DNA of 64,000 nt from Roseateles koreensis (GTDB lineage: Bacteria > Pseudomonadota > Gammaproteobacteria > Burkholderiales > Burkholderiaceae_C), in the NCBI RefSeq assembly GCF_028595305.1, contig NZ_JAQQXS010000009.1:62001-126000 (forward strand). Direction: 5' to 3'. The notes under the pieces are model-generated. The model was not told where the DNA came from, did no database searches, and was given only the letters and a program-made list of their open reading frames with translations. Below, piece after piece: positions 17,653-27,794 of this stretch. Every line of letters begins with the position of its first letter. Position 1 is the stretch's first letter. Position numbers and translations under genes: made by a program.

Positions 17653-18311
17653 AGCGAACTCCTTAAATGGTGCGTAGTTAGGAACATCGCCTGTGTTGAA
17701 AACAGGCTTGCCCACCTTAGTTCGCCAGAGCTCGCATTTCTGTGCGCTGCCGCACCGTGAAGACAAGAAAGAGCCTGGATGCAGCTGTGGCCTCTTTGAT
17801 TGGCGCATCAAAATTTCGTTCAGCGCCGACCCTTCTCTAAAAGTCTTCCATCCCAGAGGAATCCTGATGTATGCCCTACTGAACAAACCATGCACAGATG
17901 CCCAACGCCGATGCCCGGCTGTTTGTAGGTCAGTGTCCACAAAGCCGGCAGCCGCTGATTGGCCGGTCCCGGCCGCATTTGGTCGAAGTTTTGAAGCTCA
18001 TCGAAGCGCACGGGGCGAGCTCCTTCGCTGGGGCATCGCATGAAGATGGCGTCGGAACCGTCGAGCATGGACGACAAGTCGGAGGCGCGACACATCCATT
18101 TGGTTAATCGCCGTATGTTGAACTAAATGTCGGTTTTTACGGGGCGGCTGGAAGTGTTGCTTGGCGATGCATTGCAAATACCCCTTGTTTTTCAAGAAGT
18201 CTGGAGGGATTCGGCGGACTTCTTTCATGCGATTTTCTAGGGAAACCACCATAAGCCGATCTAAAGTTCGGATTTAAAGTGAGGCCATCGCAAAAAACGA
18301 GGGAGCTTCAA
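17653..18311. other. Non-coding stretch before the catabolic cluster
   Basis: About 660 bp in which I recognise no gene, RNA or element. Open frames here are short and lack family features. It should contain the promoter of the first gene of the cluster near its right end. Confidence 0.4.
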
Positions 18312-19517
18312 TTGAGCAAGAGTGCAACGATTGCCATCTTGGGTGGGGCGGGCATGATGGGGCAGGGCATCATTCGCGATCTGTTGTCCGAGCGGGCGAT
18401 CATCGATATCGCTGAGATCAAGCTCTTCGACTCAAATCGTGAGCAGATGACCGCGTTGAGCCGCGAGCTCAATGATGCTCGCCTGACTTTGTGCGAGCTG
18501 GATGTGTGTGACGCGCAGGCGTTGGCTCAGTCGTTGCGGGGAGTGGATATTTGCGTCAATTCAATCCCGACCTTGGCTGGCTTTCAGATGGACATCTTTG
18601 CCGCCGCCTTGGCTGCCAAGGTGGACTATGTGGACCTCGGGGGGCTTGGCACTTACACGGTTAAGCAACTCGAATGGCATGAGCGCTTTTGCGCCGCAGG
18701 CGCGGTGGCCGTTCTTGGCGTCGGTGCAGATCCCGGTATGTCAAATGTGATCTGTCGCGCTGTGGCTGATCAGTTGGATGAAATAGACAGCATCAAGCTC
18801 TATTGGGCAGCAACCTTGTCCGGACCTGAGAACCCGGTTTTGGTCCCGCCTTACAGCGTGTCGACGGTATTGGCCGAGTATGCGCATCCATGTATTCAGT
18901 TCTTGGACGGCCGTCATGTTGAATGCGCGCCGCAAACAGGAGTCGAGGTCATTGATTTGCCGCAGCCTTGGGGGCGCTGCGAGTTCATGTACTCAATCCA
19001 CTCCGAGCAGCTTACTGTGCCCTTGGCAGAGGGCATTCGCGAAAAGGGCATCAAGGAGTTCACCTGGAAGCTGCATCTTCCTAAGCGTGAGCATGAGGCC
19101 TGGGTCGGACTGGTCAAGGCCGGGTTCGGTGACTTTGATCGGCCAGTGGATATCAATGGTGTTGCTGTCCGCCCGCTGGATGTTTTGAATGCAGTTATCA
19201 GCCGCAATATCAGCGAGAAGGCCACGCTGATCCCCGCGCAAAAGAGCAGTGAGATCCACTTCGCCATTGGGCGTGGCAGGGTTGACGGCAGGCCCGCAAC
19301 GGTGCGTTGTGAGGTGATCGTTCATCCGGATCCGATGTACGCGGGCTATGTAGACGCAGCGACGTCAATGAATGCCTCCATCGCCGTTCAACTGATGCTA
19401 AGAGATCCTCGCCGACCCGGCGTGTATGCCCCTGAAGGCTATTTCAATGTTGACGCCTACTTCGAGGAATCCAGAAAGCGCAAGTTCGCGATTTCGTTGA
19501 CACGTGAGCTGGCTTGA
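18312..19517 (+). CDS. Saccharopine dehydrogenase-like NAD(P)-dependent oxidoreductase
   Basis: A 401-residue protein with an N-terminal Rossmann fold (AILGGAGMMGQGIIRDL). The family blocks VDYVDLGGLGTY and VLGVGADPGMSNVICRAVAD are typical of saccharopine and carboxynorspermidine dehydrogenases, which form or split secondary amines between an amino acid and an aldehyde or ketone. The start is taken as TTG 18312 because GAGGGAG lies six bases upstream; a GTG at 18279 without a ribosome-binding site would add eleven residues. Its stop overlaps the start of the following aldehyde dehydrogenase, so the two are co-translated. The substrate is unknown; a role in amine metabolism fits the cluster. 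Confidence 0.8.
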   Translation: MSKSATIAILGGAGMMGQGIIRDLLSERAIIDIAEIKLFDSNREQMTALSRELNDARLTLCELDVCDAQALAQSLRGVDICVNSIPTLAGFQMDIFAAALAAKVDYVDLGGLGTYTVKQLEWHERFCAAGAVAVLGVGADPGMSNVICRAVADQLDEIDSIKLYWAATLSGPENPVLVPPYSVSTVLAEYAHPCIQFLDGRHVECAPQTGVEVIDLPQPWGRCEFMYSIHSEQLTVPLAEGIREKGIKEFTWKLHLPKREHEAWVGLVKAGFGDFDRPVDINGVAVRPLDVLNAVISRNISEKATLIPAQKSSEIHFAIGRGRVDGRPATVRCEVIVHPDPMYAGYVDAATSMNASIAVQLMLRDPRRPGVYAPEGYFNVDAYFEESRKRKFAISLTRELA

Positions 19518-21025
19518 GTACCCCGGCGGCCACCATGCGTCTCCAGCTCTATATCGACGGTGCTTTTGTTGAGCCCGTCAGTGGCGCCTATATGGACGTC
19601 ATCGATCCGGCTCGCGAAGAGGTGTTCGCTCAGGCCGCGGCGGCATGTGCTGCGGACGTCGAAGCGGCGGTGACGGCAGCTCGCCGTGCCTTTGACCAAG
19701 GCCCTTGGCCTCGAATGTCAGCCGGGCAGCGCGCGGCCTTGATGCGTCGCGTGGCCTCCGCCATCCGGCAGGATCAGCATGCATTGGCTCAGCTGGAGGT
19801 GCGTGACAACGGCAAGCCCTTGAAAGAAGCGTTATGGGATGTCAGTGACGCGGCCTATTGCTTTGATTTTTACGCCGATATGGCTGAAAAGATTGAAGCT
19901 GAGGGTGAGGCTGCGGTGGACGTAGGCGACGCACGCTTTGCATGTCACGTGCGCAAGGAACCCATCGGAGTGGTGGGCGCGATCACGCCCTGGAATTTCC
20001 CATTGCTGATGGCTGCGTGGAAGGTAGCGCCAGCCTTGGCTGCAGGCTGTAGCGTAGTGCTCAAGCCTTCTGAGTTATGCCCACTAACGTGCGGTGAACT
20101 GGCTCGTTACCTACACGCATCGGGCTTGCCGGCCGGAGTGTTCAACCTGATTACAGGCACTGGCCCAGAGGCGGGTTCCCAACTGGCAGCGCACCCGGGC
20201 GTCGACAAGGTGGCATTTACCGGGTCTCAGACAACCGGCTCGAAGATCATGGCCGCAGCGGCGCGCGATATTCGCAAAATCAGTCTGGAATTGGGCGGCA
20301 AGTCGCCCTTCATCATCTTTGCCGACGCTGATCTCGACAAAGCGGTGCAGTGGATCCAGTTCGGCATCTTCTGGAATCAGGGCCAAGTTTGTTCAGCCAC
20401 CTCTCGGGTTCTCGTGCAGCGGCCACTGTATGCCGCGCTAGTGGAACGCTTGAAGGCTGCTGCCGAGGCGATCACCATCGGGCCGGGCGATGGCGACAGC
20501 GTGCAGATGGGCCCGCTGGTCAGCGCCGTGCAGCATGCCAGGGTGATGGACGCGATTGCGGCCGGGGTGCACGGTGGGGCGCGCCTGGTCAGTGGCGGTG
20601 AGCGGCCGGCGCATCTCGCCCACGGCTACTTTCTGCAGCCGACCGTCTTCACCGATGTTCCCACCGACCAGGCTTTGTGGCGCGAAGAGGTGTTTGGCCC
20701 GGTGGTCTGCGTCAATGCCTTCGATAGCGAAGCCGAGGCGATCGCGCAGGCCAATGACAGCCGATACGGCCTGGCCGGCGCGGTGATGTCCGCCGATCTA
20801 GACCGCTGCGGCCGAGTTGCGCGTGCGCTCCGTGCTGGCGTGGTATGGATCAATTGTTCGCAACCCACCTTCACGCAATTGCCTTGGGGTGGTTACAAGG
20901 CCTCGGGCATTGGCCGAGAGCTCGGGCGACACGGCATTGAGGCCTTTATGGAGATCAAGCAGATCACCAGCTTTGTGACTGATGAGCCCTGGGGCTGGTA
21001 CCCGGAGAAATCTATCTCAGGGTGA
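19514..21025 (+). CDS. NAD(P)-dependent aldehyde dehydrogenase (betaine/aminoaldehyde type)
   Basis: 503 residues of the ALDH superfamily. Visible: [20 protein letters not shown], the cofactor-loop [11 protein letters not shown], the general-base Glu in [10 protein letters not shown] and the nucleophile Cys in [11 protein letters not shown]. Closest in style to betaine/4-aminobutyraldehyde and gamma-glutamyl-aminobutyraldehyde dehydrogenases. TTG 19514 overlaps the previous stop (TTGA); an ATG at 19535 is a possible alternative. It likely oxidises an aldehyde made by one of the two amine oxidases of the cluster. Confidence 0.88.
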   Translation: MSTPAATMRLQLYIDGAFVEPVSGAYMDVIDPAREEVFAQAAAACAADVEAAVTAARRAFDQGPWPRMSAGQRAALMRRVASAIRQDQHALAQLEVRDNGKPLKEALWDVSDAAYCFDFYADMAEKIEAEGEAAVDVGDARFACHVRKEPIGVVGAITPWNFPLLMAAWKVAPALAAGCSVVLKPSELCPLTCGELARYLHASGLPAGVFNLITGTGPEAGSQLAAHPGVDKVAFTGSQTTGSKIMAAAARDIRKISLELGGKSPFIIFADADLDKAVQWIQFGIFWNQGQVCSATSRVLVQRPLYAALVERLKAAAEAITIGPGDGDSVQMGPLVSAVQHARVMDAIAAGVHGGARLVSGGERPAHLAHGYFLQPTVFTDVPTDQALWREEVFGPVVCVNAFDSEAEAIAQANDSRYGLAGAVMSADLDRCGRVARALRAGVVWINCSQPTFTQLPWGGYKASGIGRELGRHGIEAFMEIKQITSFVTDEPWGWYPEKSISG

Positions 21026-21152
21026 GCCGGGGGCGACATCAGCAAGTTCTTGAATTTTGTTTTATCGGGTGAATCGAAGTTCAGTCTTACGCGTTCCTAT
21101 GTAACGCAATCGCCGGTGACGGCAACTCCACAAATCAGACGGGAGATCAAAC

Positions 21153-22580
21153 ATGGTTCTTCAGCATCTTGAGCATCGGACTGGCGCATCTCGCTTGCGC
21201 CGAACGTCGCTGTCTTGCTTGATGGCGGGGCTGGGCATGGCCTTGACCGTGGTGGGCTCCGCCGCTTTCGCCGCGGACGCCTCCGCGCTTGGGGCCGGGC
21301 GCACACCGCTCGGTGGGGAGGTGGCCGCCAGCAAGGATGGGCGCATACCGGCCTGGGTCAACGAGGCGCAAGCGGTGGAGGGCTGGTCCTACGGCAAGCT
21401 GCGCAAGGATCACTGGAAGTACAAGGGCGACAAGCCGATCGCTTCGATCACGGCCGGCAATGCGGCCCAATTTGCGGAGCAACTGAGCCCTGGTCAACTG
21501 GCTCTGCTCAAGCAAAACCCCGGCTTTCAGATGGAGGTCTACCCGACGCGGCGCAGTTGTGGGGTACCGGACTTTGTTGCCGAAAACACCAGAAAGAATA
21601 TCGGCACAGCAAAACTGGGTGAGGATGGCTGGAGCTTGAAGCAAGCCGTGGTGCCGGGCATCCCGTTCCCCACGCCCGCCAGCGGCGAGCAAGCCATGAT
21701 GAACTGGAAGATGCGCTACCACGGGGTCGGCATCGACTATCCAAATGGCTTCACCTTCGTGTCACCACGCCGCGGCAGCGAGGACTGGATCCAAGCCGGC
21801 TTCGAGCAAACCATGTTCTATCCCTGGGGCAAGAAGGGCTCCAACAAATTGTCTGAGATTGGCAATATCGAGTACTTCACCTACTTCAGCTACAAGTCGC
21901 CGGCGGCGCTGGCTGGCCAAGCCTTGTCAGCCAACGTCAACCTCGATACCCCCAGCACCGACACCTTCTACTACTTCCCGGGCCAACGTCGCGTGCGCCG
22001 CCTGCCGACCTACGCCTATGACGCGCCCCAGATTGGTTTCGAGAACCAGTATCTGTTGGACGAAACCATTATGTTCACCGGCACCTTGGACCGCTTTGAC
22101 TGGAAGCTGGTCGGCAAGAAGGAGCTGCTGGTGCCTTACAACGTGTTTGGGGCTTATGACTTCAAGGCCAAGACATCTGAGGTGATGCAGAAGAACGCGC
22201 TGGCGGCGAGTTCGCGCCGCTACGAGTTGCACCGGGTCTGGGTGATCGAAGCCAGCGTCAAGAAAGGCGCACGCCATGTCTCGCCCAAGCGCACCTTTTA
22301 CCTCGACGAGGACAGCTGGAACGTGGTGCTGGCCGAGGACTATGACATGCAGGGCGCGCTGTGGAAGGTGCGCGAAGGTTTCTTGATTCCGGTCTACGAG
22401 ACGGGCACATGTGACGTGGCCGCATTCAGCCAATACAACCTGCCGGAAGGCCGTTACATCTTCGACTTCAGCACCGTTGGTGCCGGCGTGGATGCCAGGT
22501 GGCTGACCGAGGCCAGCGGCGAGCGCATGAAGGCTTCGTTCTACACGTCCGAAAACCTGCGCGCCATCAGCGATCGTTGA
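21153..22580 (+). CDS. DUF1329-family exported protein
   Basis: A 475-residue protein with a clear signal peptide ending near SAAFAADA (residue about 42). It has DUF1329 features: GRTPLGGEVAASKDGRIPAW, GQRRVRRLPTYAYDAP and VWVIEASVKKGARHVSPKRT. The family has a lipoprotein-carrier-like fold and is usually encoded beside a DUF1302 protein and an MMPL transporter, as here. Its biochemical role is not established. A 127-bp gap before it may hold a promoter. Confidence 0.85.
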   Translation: MVLQHLEHRTGASRLRRTSLSCLMAGLGMALTVVGSAAFAADASALGAGRTPLGGEVAASKDGRIPAWVNEAQAVEGWSYGKLRKDHWKYKGDKPIASITAGNAAQFAEQLSPGQLALLKQNPGFQMEVYPTRRSCGVPDFVAENTRKNIGTAKLGEDGWSLKQAVVPGIPFPTPASGEQAMMNWKMRYHGVGIDYPNGFTFVSPRRGSEDWIQAGFEQTMFYPWGKKGSNKLSEIGNIEYFTYFSYKSPAALAGQALSANVNLDTPSTDTFYYFPGQRRVRRLPTYAYDAPQIGFENQYLLDETIMFTGTLDRFDWKLVGKKELLVPYNVFGAYDFKAKTSEVMQKNALAASSRRYELHRVWVIEASVKKGARHVSPKRTFYLDEDSWNVVLAEDYDMQGALWKVREGFLIPVYETGTCDVAAFSQYNLPEGRYIFDFSTVGAGVDARWLTEASGERMKASFYTSENLRAISDR

Positions 22581-22607
22581 CGCACCGCCATCCTCAAGGA
22601 GAAATTC

Positions 22608-24239
22608 GTGAAAAAGCCAAATTTTGGGGCTGGCGTGCTCGCCGCCGCTGCGGCCACCGCCTGCGCTTGTGCCCATGCTGAAACCTTCAGCAACGAGTAC
22701 TTCGCTGGTAGCTTTGACTCCACACTAAGCCTTGGCACAGGCATTCGTACCAAGGCTCCCAGTGGTGCCTTGATCATCGAGGGCAATCAGGGCGGGCCAG
22801 CCGGTCAGCTGGCAATCACCAGCGCCATGGGCGACCAGGGCGACCTCAACTATGCCAAGAATGATGCCTTCACCAGCTATCTGAAAGGCTCGCATGAGCT
22901 GCTTTTGAAGTTCCCGGAGAACATCACAGCGATGGCGCGGGTCAGCTGGCTGCGCGATTTCACGGCCGCTCGTACCACCGGTTGGACCAGCGCTACCACG
23001 CCACCCGGCCTCGACGGTAATCTGGCCGACGATGCACGCAGTGATCTGAAATTCAAGGCTCGTTTGTTGGACCTCTGGGTCAGCAAAAAATTCGAGATCG
23101 ACGATCAGTCGGTGCGAGTGCGGGTCGGCAATCAGGTGATCAGCTGGGGTGAAAGCCTGTTCGTGCCAGGCGGCATCAACGTCACCAACGCGGTGGATGT
23201 GATGCGCCTGTCGCAACCCGGCACCCAGCTCAAGGAAGCCATCCTGCCCGCGCCCATCATCAGCGCGGCCGCCGGGCTGGGCAATGGTTTGAACGCCGAG
23301 GCCTATGTTCAGTTGGGCTGGAACGCCAACTACATGCCGCCGACCGGCAGCTACTGGTCGGTCTCCAATGGCCTGGGTGCTGGCCACGATGCCTATGGCC
23401 TGCAAGAGGGCAAGGCGCGCAATAGCGGCCAGTGGGGCTTGTCGTTGCGCTACCAGCCACAAGGCACACAGCTGAACCTGGGTGCCTACGTTATCAACTA
23501 CCACGACAAGTCGCCCACCTTCACCTTCAACAACCCGAATGGCGCGATGGGTTGGGTGTACGGCGAAGACCGCAAGCTGTACGGCTTGTCTGCCAACTTC
23601 CCACTCGGCGACTGGGCCATTGGTGGCGAAGTGTCGTACCGGCCCAAAGACGCGGTAACCCTCAATGCCGCCAATGGCTGTACCTCGCAGAACGGCACAT
23701 GTGCGGTCGACACCGCTCGCGTTCAGATGGCGTTGACGGCATTGTTCAGCCTCAGTCCTGACGCTTCGCCGACCTTGCTGAAAGTATTGGGCGCAGATTC
23801 AGGAACGCTGCTGGCTGAGGCCGTGGCGATCCGATTCCCCAATCTGAAAAGCCAATACGGCGATGATTTGATTGCGGCCGGCGGGTGGGGTTGGGGTCAG
23901 GAGAAGTCGGCCACGGGAGTGCCCCTGGCGGTCGGCAGCAAGAACTCGTCGGGCTTCAATTTTGACTTCAGTTGGGTCTATGACGGCACGCTGATTCCGG
24001 GCTGGCAGGTGGTGCCCGAGGTGTACTACTTCCGCGCACTCTCGGGCCGTACCCCTAATGGTGCCGCCACGTTCATGCAGGGTGCTAGCTCAGCCAACTA
24101 CGTCGTGAGCTTCATCCAGAACCCGGCCAAGTGGCAGTTTGCGATCAACTACGCCCGCTTCATGGGCGGCGACAGCGCCTTTGACCAACCCTATCGCGAC
24201 CGCGACTTCATCGGCCTGAATCTCTCGCGCAATTTCTGA
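22608..24239 (+). CDS. DUF1302-family predicted outer-membrane beta-barrel protein
   Basis: 543 residues with a signal peptide (cleavage near AHAETFS, residue about 25). Alternating hydrophobic strands and aromatic girdles follow, ending in a C-terminal Phe (LNLSRNF), as in outer-membrane barrels. Recognisable blocks include VRVGNQVISWGESLFVPGGI and FDFSWVYDGTLIPGW. It lies 28 bp after the DUF1329 gene and directly before the MMPL transporter. Passage of a hydrophobic compound through the outer membrane is an inference from this grouping. Confidence 0.83.
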   Translation: MKKPNFGAGVLAAAAATACACAHAETFSNEYFAGSFDSTLSLGTGIRTKAPSGALIIEGNQGGPAGQLAITSAMGDQGDLNYAKNDAFTSYLKGSHELLLKFPENITAMARVSWLRDFTAARTTGWTSATTPPGLDGNLADDARSDLKFKARLLDLWVSKKFEIDDQSVRVRVGNQVISWGESLFVPGGINVTNAVDVMRLSQPGTQLKEAILPAPIISAAAGLGNGLNAEAYVQLGWNANYMPPTGSYWSVSNGLGAGHDAYGLQEGKARNSGQWGLSLRYQPQGTQLNLGAYVINYHDKSPTFTFNNPNGAMGWVYGEDRKLYGLSANFPLGDWAIGGEVSYRPKDAVTLNAANGCTSQNGTCAVDTARVQMALTALFSLSPDASPTLLKVLGADSGTLLAEAVAIRFPNLKSQYGDDLIAAGGWGWGQEKSATGVPLAVGSKNSSGFNFDFSWVYDGTLIPGWQVVPEVYYFRALSGRTPNGAATFMQGASSANYVVSFIQNPAKWQFAINYARFMGGDSAFDQPYRDRDFIGLNLSRNF

Positions 24240-24271
24240 GTTGCACGACTCTTTAGCTGGCAAGGCGATCA

Positions 24272-26665
24272 ATGACTCACCGCTATCTCGACCGATTCGA
24301 AGCCCTCTGCTTTGGCAGGCGCAAGTTGCTGATGGGGCTGCTGCTTGCGCTGACCGTGGCCATGGGCTTCTTCGGCAAGCAGCTGCGCATGGAGGCGGGC
24401 TTCGAAAAGCAGATGCCGACCCACCACCCCTATGTGGATACCTTCCACGCCTATCGTGACGACGTGATGGGAGCCAACCGGCTCAATATCGTGGTGCGCG
24501 CGAAGAAGGGGCAGATCTGGACTGCTGCCGGCCTCAACCGGCTCTACCAGGTGAGTCAAGCGGTGACTTTTTTGCCCAATGTGGAACGACTGGGTGTGCA
24601 GTCGCTGTGGACGCCCAATAGCTTTGTCAACGAGATCACGGAGGAGGGCTTCCGTGCCGACCCCTTGATCGATGGCAGCGTCACGCCGGATGCGCTGGAC
24701 GAGGCGGCGATTCTTAAGATCAAGGCCGCTGCGATCCAGGGGGGATTCATCGGCACCTTGGTCTCGCGCGGCCAAGACAGTGCCATGGTCACGGCTGAAC
24801 TGATCGAGACCGACAAGGACGGCCACAAGCTCGACTATGTCGACTACAACCGCATCCTCGAAGAGCAAATTCGCAAGCGCTTCGAGGACGCGGACTTCTC
24901 GATCGAGATCATCGGCTTTGCCAAGCAAATCGGCGAGATCGCCGACGCTGCAAGCTCGGTGCTGGTGTACTTCGCCCTGGCCATCTTCCTGACCGCCGTG
25001 GCCGTCTATTGGTACTGCCGCTCGCTGCTGTTCACGCTGCTGCCGATTCTGTGTTCCTTCACCTCACTGATCTGGCAGTTTGGCGCGCTGCACTTGCTGG
25101 GCTTTGGGCTTGATCCCTTGGCGGTGCTGGTGCCGTTCCTGGTCTTCGCCATCGGCGTGTCGCATGGCGTGCAGCAGATCAACTTCATCGTCCGTGAAGT
25201 CTCTCTGGGGCGCAGCTGCGAGCAGGCTTGCCGCGCCAGTTTGTCGGGGCTTTTGATTCCCGGCACCTTGGCCTTGGCCACGGCCTTTGTGTCTTTCATC
25301 ACCTTGCTGCTGATTCCGATTCCTATGGTGCGGGAGTTGGCGATTGCGGCCTCGCTGGGGGTGGGCTTCAAGATCGTCACCAATCTGGTCATGCTGCCGG
25401 TGCTGGCGTCATTTTTTCGGATGAGCCCCGACTATGCCAACTCCGCCATGAACTTGCGCGAGGCCCGCGCCGTCTGGCTGCGCAAGCTGGCGCGCATCGC
25501 GCAGCCGCGCAATGCCGCCATCTGCCTGACTGTTGTGGGCGCGGTGTTGGGTCTGGCGGTCTGGCAAAGCCAAGGCAGGGTGGTGGGCACCGTGCTGCCC
25601 GGCGCGCCGGAGCTGCGCCCGGATGCACGCTTCAATCTCGACGCGGTGTCGATTGCTAGCAATTACGACACCGGCCTGGACTGGCTGACCATCATCTTCG
25701 AGGCCAAGCCAGCTGCTGGCGCCGCTGCGCCTGAGCCCGGCATCGGCTTTTGCGGCCAGGTCAACATCGGCCTGTACCAGGACAGCTTTGTGTGGGCGCT
25801 GCAGCCGGTGGAGGGGGTGCTCTCGATTGCGGCCTTCTCCGAGCAAATGAAGCAGTACAACCTGGGCTATAACGAGGGCAATCCGAAGATGGAGTCGGTG
25901 CCGCTGGATGCTGCCAACTTCGCTGCCTTGGCCACCGAGATCTCGCGTGGGCGCGGCACCATGCGCAAGGACTGCAGCATGACGGCGGTGCACCTGTACC
26001 TGACCGATCACAAGGCGGTCACCATCCACCGGGTCATTGACGCCGTCAAGGCCTTCGCCGCCAGCAATACCGAGCCGGGTGTGCAAATCCGCTTGGCCTC
26101 GGGCAATGCTGGCGTGCTGGCGGCCGTGAATGAGACGCTGGAGCAGAGCGAATTGCCCATGCTGCTCTATGTCTACGCTGCCATCGTCGCCTTGGTGCTG
26201 CTGACCTACCGTGATTTCCGCGCCGTGCTGGCTTGCTGCTTGCCGCTGACCATTGGCACCTTCATCGGCTACTGGTTCATGAAGGAGCTGCAGATCGGTT
26301 TGACGGTGGCCACCTTGCCCGTGATGGTGCTGGCCGTAGGTATAGGCGTTGACTACGCCTTCTACATCTACAACCGCTTGCAGCTGCATCTGTCCCGCGG
26401 CCTGGAGATCAGTGCGGCGCTGGAGCAAGCCATTCTGGAGGTGGGCACCGCCACCATCTTCACCGCCGTCACGCTGGCGGTGGGTGTGGCCACCTGGTCC
26501 TTCTCCGAGCTGAAGTTTCAAGCCGATATGGGCAAGCTGCTGGCCTTTATGTTCATTGTCAATATGGTCATGGCAATGACCGCCTTGCCCGCTTTTGCGG
26601 TCTGGCTGGAGCGTTTGTTTCCGCGTACCCAAGCCGTCTGTGTCCCTGGGCTGATGCAGCACTGA
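24272..26665 (+). CDS. MMPL/RND-family transporter
   Basis: 797 residues. One membrane helix near residue 20 (LLMGLLLALTVAMGFFG) is followed by a large periplasmic loop, then a bundle of about five helices starting near residue 228 (SSVLVYFALAIFLTAVAVYW). The pattern repeats in the second half (MLLYVYAAIVALVLLTY, then GIGVDYAFYIYNRL with an intramembrane Asp). This duplicated topology is that of MMPL-type RND proteins, which move lipids or other hydrophobic compounds using the proton gradient. An 11-bp tandem duplication covers the stop codon. Confidence 0.87.
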   Translation: MTHRYLDRFEALCFGRRKLLMGLLLALTVAMGFFGKQLRMEAGFEKQMPTHHPYVDTFHAYRDDVMGANRLNIVVRAKKGQIWTAAGLNRLYQVSQAVTFLPNVERLGVQSLWTPNSFVNEITEEGFRADPLIDGSVTPDALDEAAILKIKAAAIQGGFIGTLVSRGQDSAMVTAELIETDKDGHKLDYVDYNRILEEQIRKRFEDADFSIEIIGFAKQIGEIADAASSVLVYFALAIFLTAVAVYWYCRSLLFTLLPILCSFTSLIWQFGALHLLGFGLDPLAVLVPFLVFAIGVSHGVQQINFIVREVSLGRSCEQACRASLSGLLIPGTLALATAFVSFITLLLIPIPMVRELAIAASLGVGFKIVTNLVMLPVLASFFRMSPDYANSAMNLREARAVWLRKLARIAQPRNAAICLTVVGAVLGLAVWQSQGRVVGTVLPGAPELRPDARFNLDAVSIASNYDTGLDWLTIIFEAKPAAGAAAPEPGIGFCGQVNIGLYQDSFVWALQPVEGVLSIAAFSEQMKQYNLGYNEGNPKMESVPLDAANFAALATEISRGRGTMRKDCSMTAVHLYLTDHKAVTIHRVIDAVKAFAASNTEPGVQIRLASGNAGVLAAVNETLEQSELPMLLYVYAAIVALVLLTYRDFRAVLACCLPLTIGTFIGYWFMKELQIGLTVATLPVMVLAVGIGVDYAFYIYNRLQLHLSRGLEISAALEQAILEVGTATIFTAVTLAVGVATWSFSELKFQADMGKLLAFMFIVNMVMAMTALPAFAVWLERLFPRTQAVCVPGLMQH

Positions 26666-26672
26666 TGCAGCG
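26651..26672 (+). repeat. 11-bp tandem duplication covering the MMPL stop codon
   Basis: CTGATGCAGCA (26651-26661) is followed directly by CTGATGCAGCG (26662-26672). The second copy contains the TGA stop at 26663-26665. Confidence 0.8.
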
Positions 26673-26683
26673 GGCCACTCAAA

Positions 26684-27733
26684 GTGAATATGCCAATGTT
26701 TGAATCAGCGCGAATTGCAGCTTGGGGGTCTTTCCGAGCCACTTTTCGAGCCATTTTGCGCGCCGCTTTCCGCGCGATGGCCATCACTGCTGCACTAGCC
26801 GCCGCATGGCCCGGCCAAGCTGCCGAGCCTGCGCCGACGCCGGTGCAACTGCGCCCGGCGACGCGCTCGGCGCACGCCCAGCAAGCGCCGATCTTGGCGG
26901 CGGCCTGGGCCGGCGCGCGTGCCGTGGCGGTGGGTGCGCATGGCACGGTGCTGCTGTCGGATGATCGTGGCGCCAGCTGGCGCCAGGCCAGCATGGTGCC
27001 CACGCAATTGACGCTGACGGGGCTGTCTTTTGCCAATGAGCGCGAAGGCTGGGCGGTAGGGCATGGCGGCGTGGTGCTGCACACCCAGGATGGCGGCGAG
27101 CGCTGGCAGCTGCAGCGCAGCGAGCTGAGCCGGGACCGGCCCCTCTTTGCGGTGCATTTCTTTGATCGCGAGCGCGGTGTGGCCGTGGGCCTGTGGTCCC
27201 TGGTGCTGTTGACGCGTGATGGCGGCCGCCATTGGCAGACGCAAGAGCTGGCGCCGCCGCCAGGCTACCAGCGCGCCGACCTCAACTTGTTTGGCTTGTT
27301 TGCCGGCCCCGAAGGTGGGCTCTATGCCGCGGCCGAAAAGGGATATGTCTTGCACTCGGCCGATGGGGGGCAGAGCTGGGACTATCTCAGCACCGGCTAC
27401 CGCGGTTCTTTCTGGTCGGGTCTTGCCCTGCCGGACGGTGTGTTGTTGGTGGGAGGGCTGCGCGGCGCGCTCTACCGCAGTGGCGACAACGGGCGCAGCT
27501 GGAGCCGCATCGAGCAGGCGTCCAAAGCCGCCATCACCGCCTGGGCACAGACCGGCGAGCGCAGTTGCATCGCGGTCGGGCAAGACGGCTTGCAGCTGCT
27601 CAGCGTCGACAACGGCGCCAGCTTTCGGGCCGCGCCCCGCCAGGACCGGGCGCGTCTCGCTGCGGTGCTGGCCAATGAAGACCGGCCCGCACTGCTGTTT
27701 TCGGGCCAAGGCCCTTTGACCTCACAACCCTGA
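26684..27733 (+). CDS. YCF48/BNR-like beta-propeller protein, exported
   Basis: 349 residues. A hydrophobic export signal (AITAALAAAWPGQAAEPA, residues about 33-50) precedes repeated propeller blades. These carry the Asp-box-like signature S-x-D-x-G-x-x-W: LLSDDRGASWRQ, LHTQDGGERWQL, LLTRDGGRHWQT, LHSADGGQSWDY, YRSGDNGRSWSR. Such YCF48-like proteins are often encoded next to MMPL transporters and DUF1302/DUF1329 proteins. It probably works with the transporter in the periplasm. Confidence 0.82.
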   Translation: MNMPMFESARIAAWGSFRATFRAILRAAFRAMAITAALAAAWPGQAAEPAPTPVQLRPATRSAHAQQAPILAAAWAGARAVAVGAHGTVLLSDDRGASWRQASMVPTQLTLTGLSFANEREGWAVGHGGVVLHTQDGGERWQLQRSELSRDRPLFAVHFFDRERGVAVGLWSLVLLTRDGGRHWQTQELAPPPGYQRADLNLFGLFAGPEGGLYAAAEKGYVLHSADGGQSWDYLSTGYRGSFWSGLALPDGVLLVGGLRGALYRSGDNGRSWSRIEQASKAAITAWAQTGERSCIAVGQDGLQLLSVDNGASFRAAPRQDRARLAAVLANEDRPALLFSGQGPLTSQP

Positions 27734-27794
27734 CGAGCCGAGCACTAGGCATCGTTCTCAATCCAATCATCTGAGCTCAGCTCAAGCCAATTCA

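Noticed and set aside
25409-26662. Antisense open frame opposite the MMPL gene (and similar ones opposite amidase and aldehyde dehydrogenase genes)
   Set aside because: Low-complexity His/Gln/Gly composition and complete overlap with motif-bearing genes.
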